Positions 1 to 8,510 of a stretch of 64,000 nt of DNA are shown here, piece after piece. The stretch is from an uncultured Pseudohongiella sp. (lineage in GTDB: Bacteria; Pseudomonadota; Gammaproteobacteria; Pseudomonadales; Pseudohongiellaceae): assembly GCA_902537815.1 (NCBI GenBank), contig CACBCS010000002.1:62001-126000 (forward strand), given 5' to 3'. Both the position numbers and the translations under genes were made by a program. Within the stretch, counting starts at the first letter, position 1; each line of letters starts with the position of its first letter. The notes beneath the pieces are model-generated. The model worked only from the letters and a program-made list of their open reading frames with translations. It ran no database searches and had not been told where the DNA came from.

Positions 1-98
1 ATGCGCTCCCACATTTCGGTATAGAAGAGTGTAGAGAGGCCGTTAGGGTGGCCAAAGAAAGCTGTGTCATCTCCAGTAGAAGATAGGGGAGCGGTCAT
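1..98 (-). CDS. POT-family proton-dependent peptide transporter, N-terminal fragment
   Basis: Partial gene running off the left edge of the window. The minus strand from ATG at 98 reads 32 codons containing the motif FFGHPNGLSTLFYTEMWER, the characteristic N-terminal signature of proton-dependent oligopeptide transporters (POT/PTR family, DtpA-like inner-membrane symporters of di- and tripeptides). Only the cytoplasmic start and the beginning of the first membrane helix are present. It starts 16 bases beyond the stop of mltD on the same strand, so it may be cotranscribed with it. There is no obvious Shine-Dalgarno sequence. Family assignment rests on this motif alone; substrate is unknown. 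Confidence 0.8.
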   Translation of the reverse strand, partial: MTAPLSSTGDDTAFFGHPNGLSTLFYTEMWER

Positions 99-114
99 AG
101 TTGCGTAACAGTCC

Positions 115-1695
115 TTATCGCGGTGAGAGGATGAGTTCTTGTCCCGGATGGATTAGATCATTATTCGTCAGCCCATTCCAACGCAGCAAGTCTGCTGTAT
201 CCAGTTCGAAACGGTGCGCGATCTGGCTCAGGGAATCTCCAGGACGGACTCGATAGAGATCGGAGCTTGGTGTTGTCAACGGTTGATCAGCCGTTGCGTT
301 TCGAGCGAATTGCAAGTCCAGCGCCTGGCCGGGCTGCAGCAACGAATCCAGTTTCAGGTCATTGTTTGCAGCAATGTCAGCAGATCGCAGGTCGAACCGC
401 CGGGCAATGCTCCACAAATTGTCTCCGCGACGGACCGTGTAGAAATCCGGAATGTCCGATTGTTGTCTGCGCTCATCAAAAGGACGTCGATTTCTGAGTT
501 CTGCCAGAGTGGGTAAACTGCTTCCCCGGGGGATCAGCAAGGACTCGCCAGCGATTATTCTGGACCCTCGGAGATTGTTAATGACCCTAAGTGTTTCGGC
601 GGACGTGCCAAGTTGTTGCGCAATTTCGCCCAGGGTGTCGCCTGGCTGAATTGCGTAATGCTCCCAGGTGACGAAGCGACTGGGTGCAAGTTTAGCAAGG
701 CCCCTCTCAAGAAGTGCCCGTCTGTCCCTTGGGACCGCGATTTGCTGCGGAAATTGCGGATGCGTGGCCCATCTCAGATAACCTGGATTGAGTGTTTGAA
801 CGCACTCCAATTCAAGGTCAGCGAGAGATGCGATCTGCTCCAGTTCAATCTGGCGGCCTATATCGACATAGGATAGTGGTTCGCTATCAGACAATTCTGA
901 GAGTTCTATGGAGAAAGCCTCCGGCTTGGCTATCACACTGGCCAGAGCAAGCAGGCGCGGTACATGCGCGCTTGTTTCTGCGTTGAGGGGCAGTTTCCAA
1001 AAGTCGGCTTCTTCGATCTGGACACCCTCGCGCCGCTGTGCGCGTCTGATGTTTCTGCTGCCAGTGTTGTAGGCAGCGAGCGCAATAAGCCAGTCCTGAT
1101 CGAACTCGTTGTGGAGGGATTGTAAGTAGTCCAGCGCTGCCGTAGTCGAGGCCCCGGGGTCTCGCCTGCCGTCATACCACCAGTCTTGTTGCAGGCCATA
1201 AGCGCGGGCGGTGCCGGGCATAAATTGCCACAGTCCCACCGCACCTTCGCGAGACCGGGCATCAGGGGAAAATGTACTCTCGACGAAAGGTAAAAGTGCT
1301 ATCTCCATGGGAAGGCCGCGACTTTCTACTTCGCTGACGATGCCATGGAGAAATGGAGCGGCGCGCTCAGCGATCAGATCAAAGTATTCCTGATTGCCAG
1401 CGTAACGCGTTGCTTGCTCTAGTACACGAGGGTGGGAATATGCCGGCTGGAGTGAAAGAGAAGCTCTGATTCGCTCCCAAAGGCTGAGATAGGTGATTGC
1501 ATGTTCCGAAGTGAGCTCGTCGCGGGGAGCAGCTTGAAATTCCGGCACTGTTTCTACCGATTCGACCGGCAAACGCTGGGTTGCTTGATTAGCGCTGCCA
1601 TCTTGAGTCTGGTTGACCTGGCACGACGCAAGAATCATGCAAAAACACCAGCTCGTGAGGGTTCGCAACTGAGCTGTTTTGAGCATGCTATTCAC
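115..1695 (-). CDS. mltD: membrane-bound lytic murein transglycosylase D
   Basis: Cleaves the glycan strands of peptidoglycan, giving 1,6-anhydromuramyl ends, in the periplasm or outer membrane. The N-terminus is a lipoprotein signal with lipobox LASC (Cys25). The SLT catalytic domain spans about residues 105-230, with catalytic Glu139 in the FVES motif and the GLWQFMPGTAR segment after it. Three LysM peptidoglycan-binding repeats follow at about 346-390, 420-463 and 482-525, each starting with a Y-x-[VI]-[RQ]-x-GD-type motif. Length (526 aa) is normal for MltD. ATG at 1695 or 1686 both give a good signal peptide. It lies 21 bases after gloB on the same strand, the usual gammaproteobacterial neighbourhood. 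Confidence 0.95.
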   Translation of the reverse strand: MNSMLKTAQLRTLTSWCFCMILASCQVNQTQDGSANQATQRLPVESVETVPEFQAAPRDELTSEHAITYLSLWERIRASLSLQPAYSHPRVLEQATRYAGNQEYFDLIAERAAPFLHGIVSEVESRGLPMEIALLPFVESTFSPDARSREGAVGLWQFMPGTARAYGLQQDWWYDGRRDPGASTTAALDYLQSLHNEFDQDWLIALAAYNTGSRNIRRAQRREGVQIEEADFWKLPLNAETSAHVPRLLALASVIAKPEAFSIELSELSDSEPLSYVDIGRQIELEQIASLADLELECVQTLNPGYLRWATHPQFPQQIAVPRDRRALLERGLAKLAPSRFVTWEHYAIQPGDTLGEIAQQLGTSAETLRVINNLRGSRIIAGESLLIPRGSSLPTLAELRNRRPFDERRQQSDIPDFYTVRRGDNLWSIARRFDLRSADIAANNDLKLDSLLQPGQALDLQFARNATADQPLTTPSSDLYRVRPGDSLSQIAHRFELDTADLLRWNGLTNNDLIHPGQELILSPR

Positions 1696-1716
1696 GAGAC
1701 TGAGTCATGGCGCATA

Positions 1717-2496
1717 TCAGAAATTGTCTTTCCAGCTGCGAAGTGCACCGAATACCTCGGCCGGCGTTTCGAGAGACGTGACCGATCTTTGCCGTAGCAC
1801 TTGGATAATGTCAGCATTTTCGCAGCGTAAGAAGGGATTTGTCTCCCGCTCTAACTGAATGGTAGAGGGTAAAGTAGGTTGTCCGAGTTCCCGTTTTTCC
1901 TGCTCTACTGCCAGACGCGCCCGGAGCTTCTCATTGCCCGGGTCGGCTGCTGTAGCGAAGGCCAGATTCGCCAGCGTATATTCGTGAGTGCAGTAAACCT
2001 CAGTGGCTCCATCCAGGCTCGACAGCTTATTCAGCGACTCGCTCATCATCTGGGGATGTCCTTCAAAGAGACGGCCACAACCTCCGGCGAAAAGCGTGTC
2101 ACCGCAGAACACCAGGGGCCTGACGCAGTTCACTGCTGCGAATGCGATATGATCCAGAGTGTGTCCCGGCACTTCAATTACCGTCAATTCAACGCCGAAA
2201 AGTTCGAACGTGTCTGTCTCGGCGACGGGTTCAGTGACCCCGTGAATCTGGCTGGAACGGGGCCCGATCACTCTGGGCTGACTATAGCGTTGCAGTTCCG
2301 GCAGGCCTCCGGTGTGGTCTTTGTGATGATGTGTAATCAGGATATGACTGAGCGTAAGTCCATGTTGCTCGGCATATTGGATGACAGGCGCCGGATCACC
2401 GGGGTCAACAACAGCCAGTTCGCTGTTCTGCTGATTGGTGATGGCCCATATGTAGTTGTCCAGAAAGGCCGGTATAGGATGAATCGAGTTGAACAT
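1717..2496 (-). CDS. gloB: hydroxyacylglutathione hydrolase (glyoxalase II)
   Basis: Hydrolyses S-D-lactoylglutathione to D-lactate and glutathione, the second step of methylglyoxal detoxification in the cytosol. It is a metallo-beta-lactamase-fold enzyme: the metal motif THHHKDH is at residues 55-61 (H56, H58, D60, H61), with further conserved segments VPGHTLDHIAF and FCGDTLFAGGCGR and a C-terminal glyoxalase II domain ending near ALRSWKDNF. Length (259 aa) matches GloB. It is divergent from the methyltransferase-rnhA-dnaQ genes, the standard gammaproteobacterial arrangement. Confidence 0.96.
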   Translation of the reverse strand: MFNSIHPIPAFLDNYIWAITNQQNSELAVVDPGDPAPVIQYAEQHGLTLSHILITHHHKDHTGGLPELQRYSQPRVIGPRSSQIHGVTEPVAETDTFELFGVELTVIEVPGHTLDHIAFAAVNCVRPLVFCGDTLFAGGCGRLFEGHPQMMSESLNKLSSLDGATEVYCTHEYTLANLAFATAADPGNEKLRARLAVEQEKRELGQPTLPSTIQLERETNPFLRCENADIIQVLRQRSVTSLETPAEVFGALRSWKDNF

Positions 2497-2637
2497 GAGG
2501 CTGGCGATTCCTGAATGGTTGGGCCCGCAATTCTAACTAAATACTGTTCAATATCATAGATTTAGGATCACTTGATTCTACTGGTGATTAGTGATTCTTC
2601 GAGATAGAATCCTTCGGTCTAACGTGCGGTTTCCTCT

Positions 2638-3429
2638 ATGAAAATTTTTTCCAAGCATGAGACGCGGCGTCGTCTCATACACGGCTATCACGACACGGAT
2701 GATCTCACTGATCGAATCGGAGACTGGTTTCGCTCGCCACTCGGGCAATCTGTATGGGCCGCTGAAACGGCCATCACTGATCAGCTGATCAGCAGGCTGT
2801 TTGGCTATCACATTCTCCAGATTGGCTGTCATGAGGAGTTTTCTCTCATCGCCAACAGTCCGGTAGGACACAAAGTCATGTTCAGACCTGCCTGGCGTGC
2901 AGGGAGTGCGCATCCGGTTGCGCTCAGCGAAGAATTGCCTGTGGCCAGTGACAGTGTTGATGTGGTGGTGCTGCATCATGCACTGGATTTCACCGAGCAG
3001 ACGCATCGCTTGCTGAGAGAAGCGACCCGGGTGTTAAGGCCGGGGGGTCATATGCTGATTGTAGGGTTTAACCCAGCCAGTCTCTGGGGGCTGGCCAAGT
3101 TGCTCCGAAGTCGTAATCAGGTTCCCTGGTGTGGCAAGTTTATCTCGAAAGGCCGCCTGGCTGACTGGCTTCAACTGTTAAATCTGCAGTTGAAATCTAC
3201 TGAGCTCGGTTTGTATTCTCCTCCGACAAAGATTACTAAAACCCTCACCCACGCCAGCCGGATTGAACGATTCGGAGCCGTAACGCAGTTGCCATTCGGC
3301 GGTATTTACGTGATGAAGTGCGTGAAGCAGATTGTGCCGCTCACACCGATTGTGCCGCGCTGGCGACCCTTGCGCTCAGGCTCATTGGGAGTGCCTGCCG
3401 TTGAGACTATCCGCGTGACTATTCACTAA
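2638..3429 (+). CDS. class I SAM-dependent methyltransferase (YafS-type)
   Basis: Probable cytosolic methyltransferase of unknown substrate, equivalent by position to E. coli YafS between gloB and rnhA. In sequence: a degenerate SAM site around [15 protein letters not shown] (about residues 58-72), an acidic motif [18 protein letters not shown] (about 103-120), and the classical motif-III segment [19 protein letters not shown] (about 137-155). The glycine-rich loop departs from the usual GxGxG (it reads IGCHEEF), which is typical of the YafS branch. It ends 7 bases before the rnhA start, so they are probably cotranscribed. Confidence 0.85.
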   Translation: MKIFSKHETRRRLIHGYHDTDDLTDRIGDWFRSPLGQSVWAAETAITDQLISRLFGYHILQIGCHEEFSLIANSPVGHKVMFRPAWRAGSAHPVALSEELPVASDSVDVVVLHHALDFTEQTHRLLREATRVLRPGGHMLIVGFNPASLWGLAKLLRSRNQVPWCGKFISKGRLADWLQLLNLQLKSTELGLYSPPTKITKTLTHASRIERFGAVTQLPFGGIYVMKCVKQIVPLTPIVPRWRPLRSGSLGVPAVETIRVTIH

Positions 3430-3436
3430 GGGGGCA

Positions 3437-3898
3437 GTGGCGGTGATTGAGGTAGTTGAGATGTTTACCGATGGCGCCTGCCGGGGTAATCCTGGCAAAG
3501 GCGGCTGGGGGGTACTTCTCCGTTTTGGCGAGGCCGAGAAAGAGCTCTATGGCGGCGAGGCTTTCACGACTAATAACCAGATGGAATTGATGGCGGTAAT
3601 CATGGGGCTAGAGGCATTAAAGAAACCCTGCCGTGTTGTCATCACCACAGATTCCAAGTATGTCCTGTCAGGCATCACAGAATGGATGCCGAATTGGAAA
3701 AAGCGGAACTGGAAAACTGCCAGTAAAAAACCGGTGCTCAATGCTGAACTCTGGCGTCGGCTGGACGCCCTGGCGTCTAAGCATGAGATCAGTTGGCAAT
3801 GGGTCAAGGGGCACAGTGGACATCCGGAAAACGAAATAGCGGATCAGCTGGCTAATCGAGGGATCGATGAGTTGATTTCAACGGAGTCTGGTGGGTGA
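3437..3898 (+). CDS. rnhA: ribonuclease HI
   Basis: Endonuclease that degrades the RNA strand of RNA-DNA hybrids. All catalytic residues are visible: D12 ([11 protein letters not shown]), E50 (NNQMELMA), D72 (TTDSKYV), H126 (KGHSGH) and D136 (NEIADQLAN), each two positions later than in the E. coli enzyme. Length (153 aa) is that of the family. The start is taken as GTG at 3437, seven bases after the methyltransferase stop; GTG at 3443 would also work. Its end overlaps a GTG-initiated extension of the dnaQ frame, but the proposed dnaQ start lies downstream. Confidence 0.97.
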   Translation: MAVIEVVEMFTDGACRGNPGKGGWGVLLRFGEAEKELYGGEAFTTNNQMELMAVIMGLEALKKPCRVVITTDSKYVLSGITEWMPNWKKRNWKTASKKPVLNAELWRRLDALASKHEISWQWVKGHSGHPENEIADQLANRGIDELISTESGG

Positions 3899-3956
3899 CA
3901 GCGCGATTGCCGCTGGCCGGATTGCTAGGCAAGGAAAAAGGAGCAATGTTCTAAAC

Positions 3957-4676
3957 ATGCGACAGATCGTATTGGACACAGAAACCACTGGTCTCGATCC
4001 GAAACAGGGCCACCGGATAATCGAAATCGGTTGTGTAGAGATAGACAACCGACGGCTGACCGGCAGAAATTTCCATTGCTACCTGAATCCCGATCGCGAT
4101 ATTGATGAGGCCGCTATAGAAGTACACGGGCTGACCCGGCAGTTTTTATCCGATAAGCCGCGTTTTAAAGAAATTAAGGATGAATTTCTTGAATTTGTGA
4201 CAGGGACCGAGTTGATTATTCATAACGCCCCTTTTGACATCGGATTTTTGGACAGTGAACTGACTCTCTTGTCTTCGAATCAGTTTATGAATAGCGTTTG
4301 TACTGTGCTTGACACCCTTGTCCTCGCCAGGGAAAAGCACCCGGGCCAGCGCAACAACCTCGATGCGCTGTGCAAGCGCTATGGCGTCGATAACACGCAG
4401 CGGGACTTGCATGGTGCGCTGCTGGATGCAGAGATACTGGCAGATGTGTATCTGGTAATGACCAGTGGGCAATCCAGTTTAGCCCTACGGGAAGAGTCGT
4501 CTGAAGCGGCAGTCAACTTCAGTAAATCCCGCGAGCTTGATCCGGCAAGAACGCCACCCCGTGTTATCAGGGCGTCTGCGGAAGAGCTTGGAGCGCATGA
4601 AGCGCGATTGGATGAGATTGATACAAAATGTGACGAACGAAGTGTCTGGCGGCGCGTTGGTGGTTTAAAAAATTAG
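3957..4676 (+). CDS. dnaQ: DNA polymerase III epsilon subunit (3'-5' proofreading exonuclease)
   Basis: Proofreading exonuclease of the replicative polymerase. It is a DEDDh enzyme: ExoI DTETTGLD (D7, E9), ExoII IIHNAPFDIGFLD, and ExoIII with the HGALLDAEILADVYL segment. The frame is open upstream to GTG 3891, but ATG 3957 (MRQIVLDTETTG) is chosen because the family begins just before ExoI and an AAGGAG-type ribosome site lies at about 3937-3943. The resulting 239 aa is normal. The C-terminal 60 or so residues are the flexible tether to the alpha subunit. Confidence 0.95.
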   Translation: MRQIVLDTETTGLDPKQGHRIIEIGCVEIDNRRLTGRNFHCYLNPDRDIDEAAIEVHGLTRQFLSDKPRFKEIKDEFLEFVTGTELIIHNAPFDIGFLDSELTLLSSNQFMNSVCTVLDTLVLAREKHPGQRNNLDALCKRYGVDNTQRDLHGALLDAEILADVYLVMTSGQSSLALREESSEAAVNFSKSRELDPARTPPRVIRASAEELGAHEARLDEIDTKCDERSVWRRVGGLKN

Positions 4677-4694
4677 TCGGTGTATGCGCAATTT

Positions 4695-4964
4695 GGGCTC
4701 CTTATCCTGTGAGTCTGAATTAAGCGTTCGCCGCCCCAGCGGCGGAGGGTTAAGCCTTGTGGAGCCCGCGAAACTGCTTGAACTCACCTTCGGAGCCTTA
4801 TAGTATTCCCTAGCGTTACCAGGCACGGAATTCAAATAACAAGGCCAGAAGGCCAATACCTCACAGCTGGCATAAGGCTCAACTATCCGACGGTGACGGC
4901 CGCAAAAAAAGCCGACCTTGATAAGAGATAAGCTGCTGACCCAGGAAGGCCTTTGGTCGTCGGC
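4695..4964 (+). promoter_or_regulatory. candidate structured RNA leader upstream of nhaD
   Basis: The 324-base gap between dnaQ and nhaD contains no gene but several exact long-range complementarities: 4695-4701 with 4761-4767 (GGGCTCC/GGAGCCC) enclosing a 6-bp hairpin at 4729-4744 (CGCCGC, CCCA loop, GCGGCG); 4793-4801 with 4872-4880 (9 bp, GAGCCTTAT/ATAAGGCTC) enclosing GTATT/AATAC and a GGCC-AGAA-GGCC hairpin at 4843-4854; and 4911-4916 with 4959-4964 (GCCGAC/GTCGGC). GTGAGT (4709-4714) can also pair with ACTCAC (4782-4787), crossing the first stem like a pseudoknot. The gene it precedes is an ion antiporter, so a cation-sensing riboswitch is plausible. This is inference from manual pairing; I cannot assign an RNA family. 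Confidence 0.5.
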
Positions 4965-5000
4965 GAATAAGAATCAAGCACTCGATGAGGAAATAGAAGT

Positions 5001-6374
5001 ATGGAAACCCTTGAATGGAACAGTGATATGATGATCTCGGCTGTTGTTCTAGCCGTCACCTTCATAGCAATTTTCACCGAAGAAATTCACAAGATACATC
5101 GGGTGAAGTGTGCCATGGCGGGCGCGGCCGCCATGATCGTAGTTGGCCAATTCCTTGGGTTTTACAACCCTGACGAAGCGGTAGAGGCAATCGATTGGAA
5201 TGTTGTCTTTCTGCTCGGCGGCATGATGACTATTGTGTCTATCATGATCCCTACCGGCGGCTTCCAGCAGCTTGCGTACTGGGCTGCAGATTTCAGTAAG
5301 GGCCGACTGTTCCTTCTGCTTGCTTTGATCGGTTCCCTAGTTACCGGGCTTTCGCTGCTTCTGGATAATGTCACGACGGTGGTAATCTTTGGCCCACTGA
5401 TCATTCTCATATGTCAGTCTCTGCGCGTTACCCCGATACCTTTTCTGCTGGCTGCGGCGCTGCTTTCTGATACCGGTGGCGTCGCCACGCTGGTAGGTGA
5501 TCCACCTAACCTGATGATTGGTTCAGCCTTTGGCATCGACTTCAATACTTTCCTGATTCATATGGGAGGCATGGTGCTGGTTGCATGGCTGGTGGTACTG
5601 GCAATGTTGCGGGTGCTGTTCAAAGAAGAGTTGGCTGTCAAGCCGCATGAGTTAGAACTGACTGACCGGGTGCCACTGTCTGATCCGAAGACCTGGTACG
5701 GCGCAATCGGCGTTCTTGGCATTATGGTGATCGGATTCATCATGCACAATGCCCTCCACTGGGAGCCCTGGTTTGTGACGGCGCTTGGACTTACCGCTCT
5801 AGCGTTTATCGGGAAAGACCTGGATATGGAAGAGGCCTTTGCCCACACGGAACTGGCGCTTCTGATGTTTTTTATCTCTCTGTTCATCATCGTCGGTGGC
5901 GTTGAGCACAGCCAGTTTCTCGAATTTCTTGGACAATTCATCATCCCATTCGTTGAGTCTGATCTGCTCACTGCGACCCTGCTTCTCATGTGGGTAGCCG
6001 CAATCCTGTCTGCTGCAATCGACAACATTCCGTTTACTGCCGCGATGATCCCGATCATTGCCGGCATGGAAGCGCAAGGGATAAACGTCACGCCTCTGTT
6101 CTGGGGTTTGGCCGCTGGTGTGGGCATGGGTGGCAACGGGACTCACATCGGCTCAACCGCCAATGTGTTTATCGTGACTATTTCTGAAAAAATGGCGAAA
6201 GATGCCGGGGATCCCTCGCTGGCGATCACACCCGGTTTGTGGATGAGAAAAGGACTGCCGGTGATGCTGGTTACGCTGATAACGTGCACCATAATTATGT
6301 ACGTCTTCTGGGGCTTTTTCTCAGCGCCCATTGAGACCGCTTCAGTTATAGGGGAGGCCATGGGCGGGCACTAG
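5001..6374 (+). CDS. nhaD: Na+/H+ antiporter NhaD
   Basis: Inner-membrane sodium/proton antiporter of the ion-transporter (IT) superfamily. The 457-aa product has about 12 hydrophobic segments. Characteristic pieces are EEIHKIHRVKCAMAGAA near the N-terminus, the re-entrant segments LLSDTGGVATLVGDPPNLM and GVGMGGNGTHIGSTANVF, and LSAAIDNIPFTAAMIP. These are hallmarks of NhaD rather than of general ArsB-like permeases. ATG at 5001 is preceded by GAGGAAATAGAAGT. A strong terminator follows at 6405. The unusually folded leader upstream suggests regulation at RNA level. NhaD is common in marine and halophilic gammaproteobacteria. Confidence 0.93.
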   Translation: METLEWNSDMMISAVVLAVTFIAIFTEEIHKIHRVKCAMAGAAAMIVVGQFLGFYNPDEAVEAIDWNVVFLLGGMMTIVSIMIPTGGFQQLAYWAADFSKGRLFLLLALIGSLVTGLSLLLDNVTTVVIFGPLIILICQSLRVTPIPFLLAAALLSDTGGVATLVGDPPNLMIGSAFGIDFNTFLIHMGGMVLVAWLVVLAMLRVLFKEELAVKPHELELTDRVPLSDPKTWYGAIGVLGIMVIGFIMHNALHWEPWFVTALGLTALAFIGKDLDMEEAFAHTELALLMFFISLFIIVGGVEHSQFLEFLGQFIIPFVESDLLTATLLLMWVAAILSAAIDNIPFTAAMIPIIAGMEAQGINVTPLFWGLAAGVGMGGNGTHIGSTANVFIVTISEKMAKDAGDPSLAITPGLWMRKGLPVMLVTLITCTIIMYVFWGFFSAPIETASVIGEAMGGH

Positions 6375-6404
6375 TCTGACTTCCGGCCATAGCTCTAACA
6401 AGGT

Positions 6405-6445
6405 GGGGCGTCCGGCTTATTCAGCCTGACGCCCCGTTTCTTTTC
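6405..6445 (+). terminator. intrinsic terminator after nhaD
   Basis: An 8-bp perfect stem, GGGGCGTC (6405-6412) with GACGCCCC (6428-6435), is followed by GTTTCTTTTC. It ends the nhaD transcript before nudC. Confidence 0.85.
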
Positions 6446-6507
6446 AACTATCCAGCTGGCTCCGATGCGCTTGCGCATAAGATCAGTCAACCTTCATAAT
6501 TCCAGCG

Positions 6508-7317
6508 ATGAGCGGATATTTTTTCAGTAAAGACTCTCTGTCCAAAGAAGACCGGGTTCTTCTGTTCGTGGGAAACCGTATTCTGGTACGCAACGGCGAA
6601 TTTCTGTGGCGACGGGATCAGATTGCTGAAGAATTTATCGCGCAGGATACCATGATCAAAGTTTCTGACGGGCGGGAGGATTTTCTTGTCACCCGAGCAC
6701 CTGCAGGGGTTGAATCCTTCCTCGATGCGGAGTTGAGTTCATTGCGCAGTCTTTTGTTCGAAGGTGACGAACGGGCGATGCTCGTGGCGGGTAAAGCCAA
6801 CCAACTGCTCGACTGGCATGCTTCTCATCAGTTCTGTGGCTTCTGCGGCGAGAAAACCATACCGGACCGCTCCGGCCAGGCATTATTCTGTGACGCTTGC
6901 CAACACGCTTTTTTTCCTCGGATCAACCCCTGTGCCATCATGCTGGTAGTAGACGGGCCGCGGATTTTGCTTGCGAGAAATGCAAGGTACCGTACCGGAT
7001 TTTACAGTTGCCTTGCGGGCTTCATCGAAGTGGGGGAGTCTGCTGAGGATACGGTCCGGCGTGAAGTCAAAGAAGAAGTGGATTTAAATGTGGGAGCGAT
7101 TCGCTATTACAAAAGCCAGTCCTGGCCATTCCCATCGCAACTGATGCTCGGTTTCTACGCCGATTACGCTTCAGGCGAAATTCGTCCGGAGCCGGGGGAG
7201 ATCGAAGAAGCTCGTTGGTATGATATTCATGACTTACCTCCGGTTCCGTCAGCTAAAGTCAGCGTCGCCGGCAAGTTGATCGAGCACTATGTAAAAATCA
7301 TGAGTTCTTCCCGGTGA
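6508..7317 (+). CDS. nudC: NAD+ diphosphatase (NADH / NAD-capped RNA pyrophosphatase)
   Basis: Hydrolyses NADH to NMNH and AMP, and in characterised homologues removes NAD caps from RNA. A four-cysteine zinc ribbon is at C110, C113, C128 and C131, followed by the Nudix box at about 171-193 (GFIEVGESAEDTVRREVKEE) and the NADH-specific SQxWPFPS signature (here SQSWPFPS) after it. Length (269 aa) is typical of NudC. It lies as a single gene after the nhaD terminator. Confidence 0.96.
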   Translation: MSGYFFSKDSLSKEDRVLLFVGNRILVRNGEFLWRRDQIAEEFIAQDTMIKVSDGREDFLVTRAPAGVESFLDAELSSLRSLLFEGDERAMLVAGKANQLLDWHASHQFCGFCGEKTIPDRSGQALFCDACQHAFFPRINPCAIMLVVDGPRILLARNARYRTGFYSCLAGFIEVGESAEDTVRREVKEEVDLNVGAIRYYKSQSWPFPSQLMLGFYADYASGEIRPEPGEIEEARWYDIHDLPPVPSAKVSVAGKLIEHYVKIMSSSR

Positions 7318-7387
7318 CTGACAGCGGCAGTAATCCCTACTGAAAGGTGCAGCTAGCACGGTTTATAAATAATCAAAGGAGCCCTGC

Positions 7388-8467
7388 GTGGAGTTTTTGA
7401 GTGAATACGGCATGTTCGTCGCCAAGTTGGTGACTACAGTTATCGCTATCGTGGTCGTGATCAGCGTAGTCTCGGCGAGCGGGGGGCGAGACAGGAGAGG
7501 CGGCAAAAAAGGGACTGTTCGTGTAAGCAAGCTCAATGAGCATTTTGAGGAGCTGAGGGACTCGCTCAGAGAAGTGGTGCTGGATAAGGAGAGTCTGAAG
7601 AGCCTGCGGAAAGAAGAAAAAAAACAGGCCAAAGCCGATAAAAAAGAGGCAAAAGCTGTTCGTAAGAATCCGGCCGATAATCACTCGGATAACAGTTCAA
7701 CAGCGAGCAGCAGTAGACGGACGTATGTTATCAATTTCAAGGGAAATATTGCTGCTGACGCCGTTGTTTGTTTGCGCGAGGAAATAAGCGCAATTCTCTC
7801 TCTTGCTACTCCCGATGATGAGGTTCTGGTCAGGTTGGAAAGCCCCGGAGGAATGGTTCACGCTTATGGCCTGGCTTCCTCGCAATTGGTCAGGCTGAAA
7901 CAAGCTCAGATTCCTTTGACGATTTGCGTTGACAAAGTCGCGGCCAGCGGTGGTTACATGATGGCGTGCCTGGCTGACAAATTGGTGGCAGCTCCGTTTG
8001 CGATTATCGGGTCAATCGGTGTGCTTGTTCAGTTGCCAAACTTTCATCGTGTGCTAAAAAAACATGAAGTGGATTTCGAAATCATTAGCGCCGGAGAGTA
8101 TAAGCGCACACTCACGACATTCGGTGAGATTACCGAGAAAGGCAGGGATAAGGTCCGTGAAGATGTCGAAACCATCCACGGCATTTTCAAACACTGGGTC
8201 AAGGAGCATCGGCCGAGTGTTGATATTGACAAGATTTCGACCGGGGAAACCTGGTTAGGCAGTCAGGCGAAAGAGCGGTATATGGTTGATGAAATCCGCA
8301 CCAGTGACGAATGTATCCTGTCTGCTTGTGAGTCCGCAGACGTCTATGAGGTCGAGTATGAGCTTCCCAAATCAATACAGGAAAAGTTGGGTGCTGCGTT
8401 CGAGAGCGCGATTGAAAAGGGGTTTTCTCAATTAGTCAATCAGCCGAATAATGATAAATTTCAGTAA
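7388..8467 (+). CDS. sohB: SohB-type inner-membrane S49 peptidase
   Basis: Putative periplasmic/inner-membrane serine protease of the SppA family. It has an N-terminal membrane helix at about residues 10-31, then a charged Lys/Glu-rich linker (about 45-95, coiled-coil-like), then the S49 domain. The oxyanion region ESPGGMVHAYG is at 151-161, the nucleophile Ser187 is in AASGGYMMA and the general-base Lys239 is in GEYKRTLT. Starts with GTG at 7388, preceded by AAAGGAG at a good distance. Length (359 aa) fits SohB. Confidence 0.93.
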   Translation: MEFLSEYGMFVAKLVTTVIAIVVVISVVSASGGRDRRGGKKGTVRVSKLNEHFEELRDSLREVVLDKESLKSLRKEEKKQAKADKKEAKAVRKNPADNHSDNSSTASSSRRTYVINFKGNIAADAVVCLREEISAILSLATPDDEVLVRLESPGGMVHAYGLASSQLVRLKQAQIPLTICVDKVAASGGYMMACLADKLVAAPFAIIGSIGVLVQLPNFHRVLKKHEVDFEIISAGEYKRTLTTFGEITEKGRDKVREDVETIHGIFKHWVKEHRPSVDIDKISTGETWLGSQAKERYMVDEIRTSDECILSACESADVYEVEYELPKSIQEKLGAAFESAIEKGFSQLVNQPNNDKFQ

Positions 8468-8510
8468 ATCCTACTAGCAGGCGTTTTTTTGTAATATAAG
8501 GAGGCGGCAA

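Noticed and set aside
5558-6136. Antisense open frame of 192 codons inside nhaD
   Set aside because: Met/Pro/Ser-rich shadow translation of membrane-protein codons, with no start signals.
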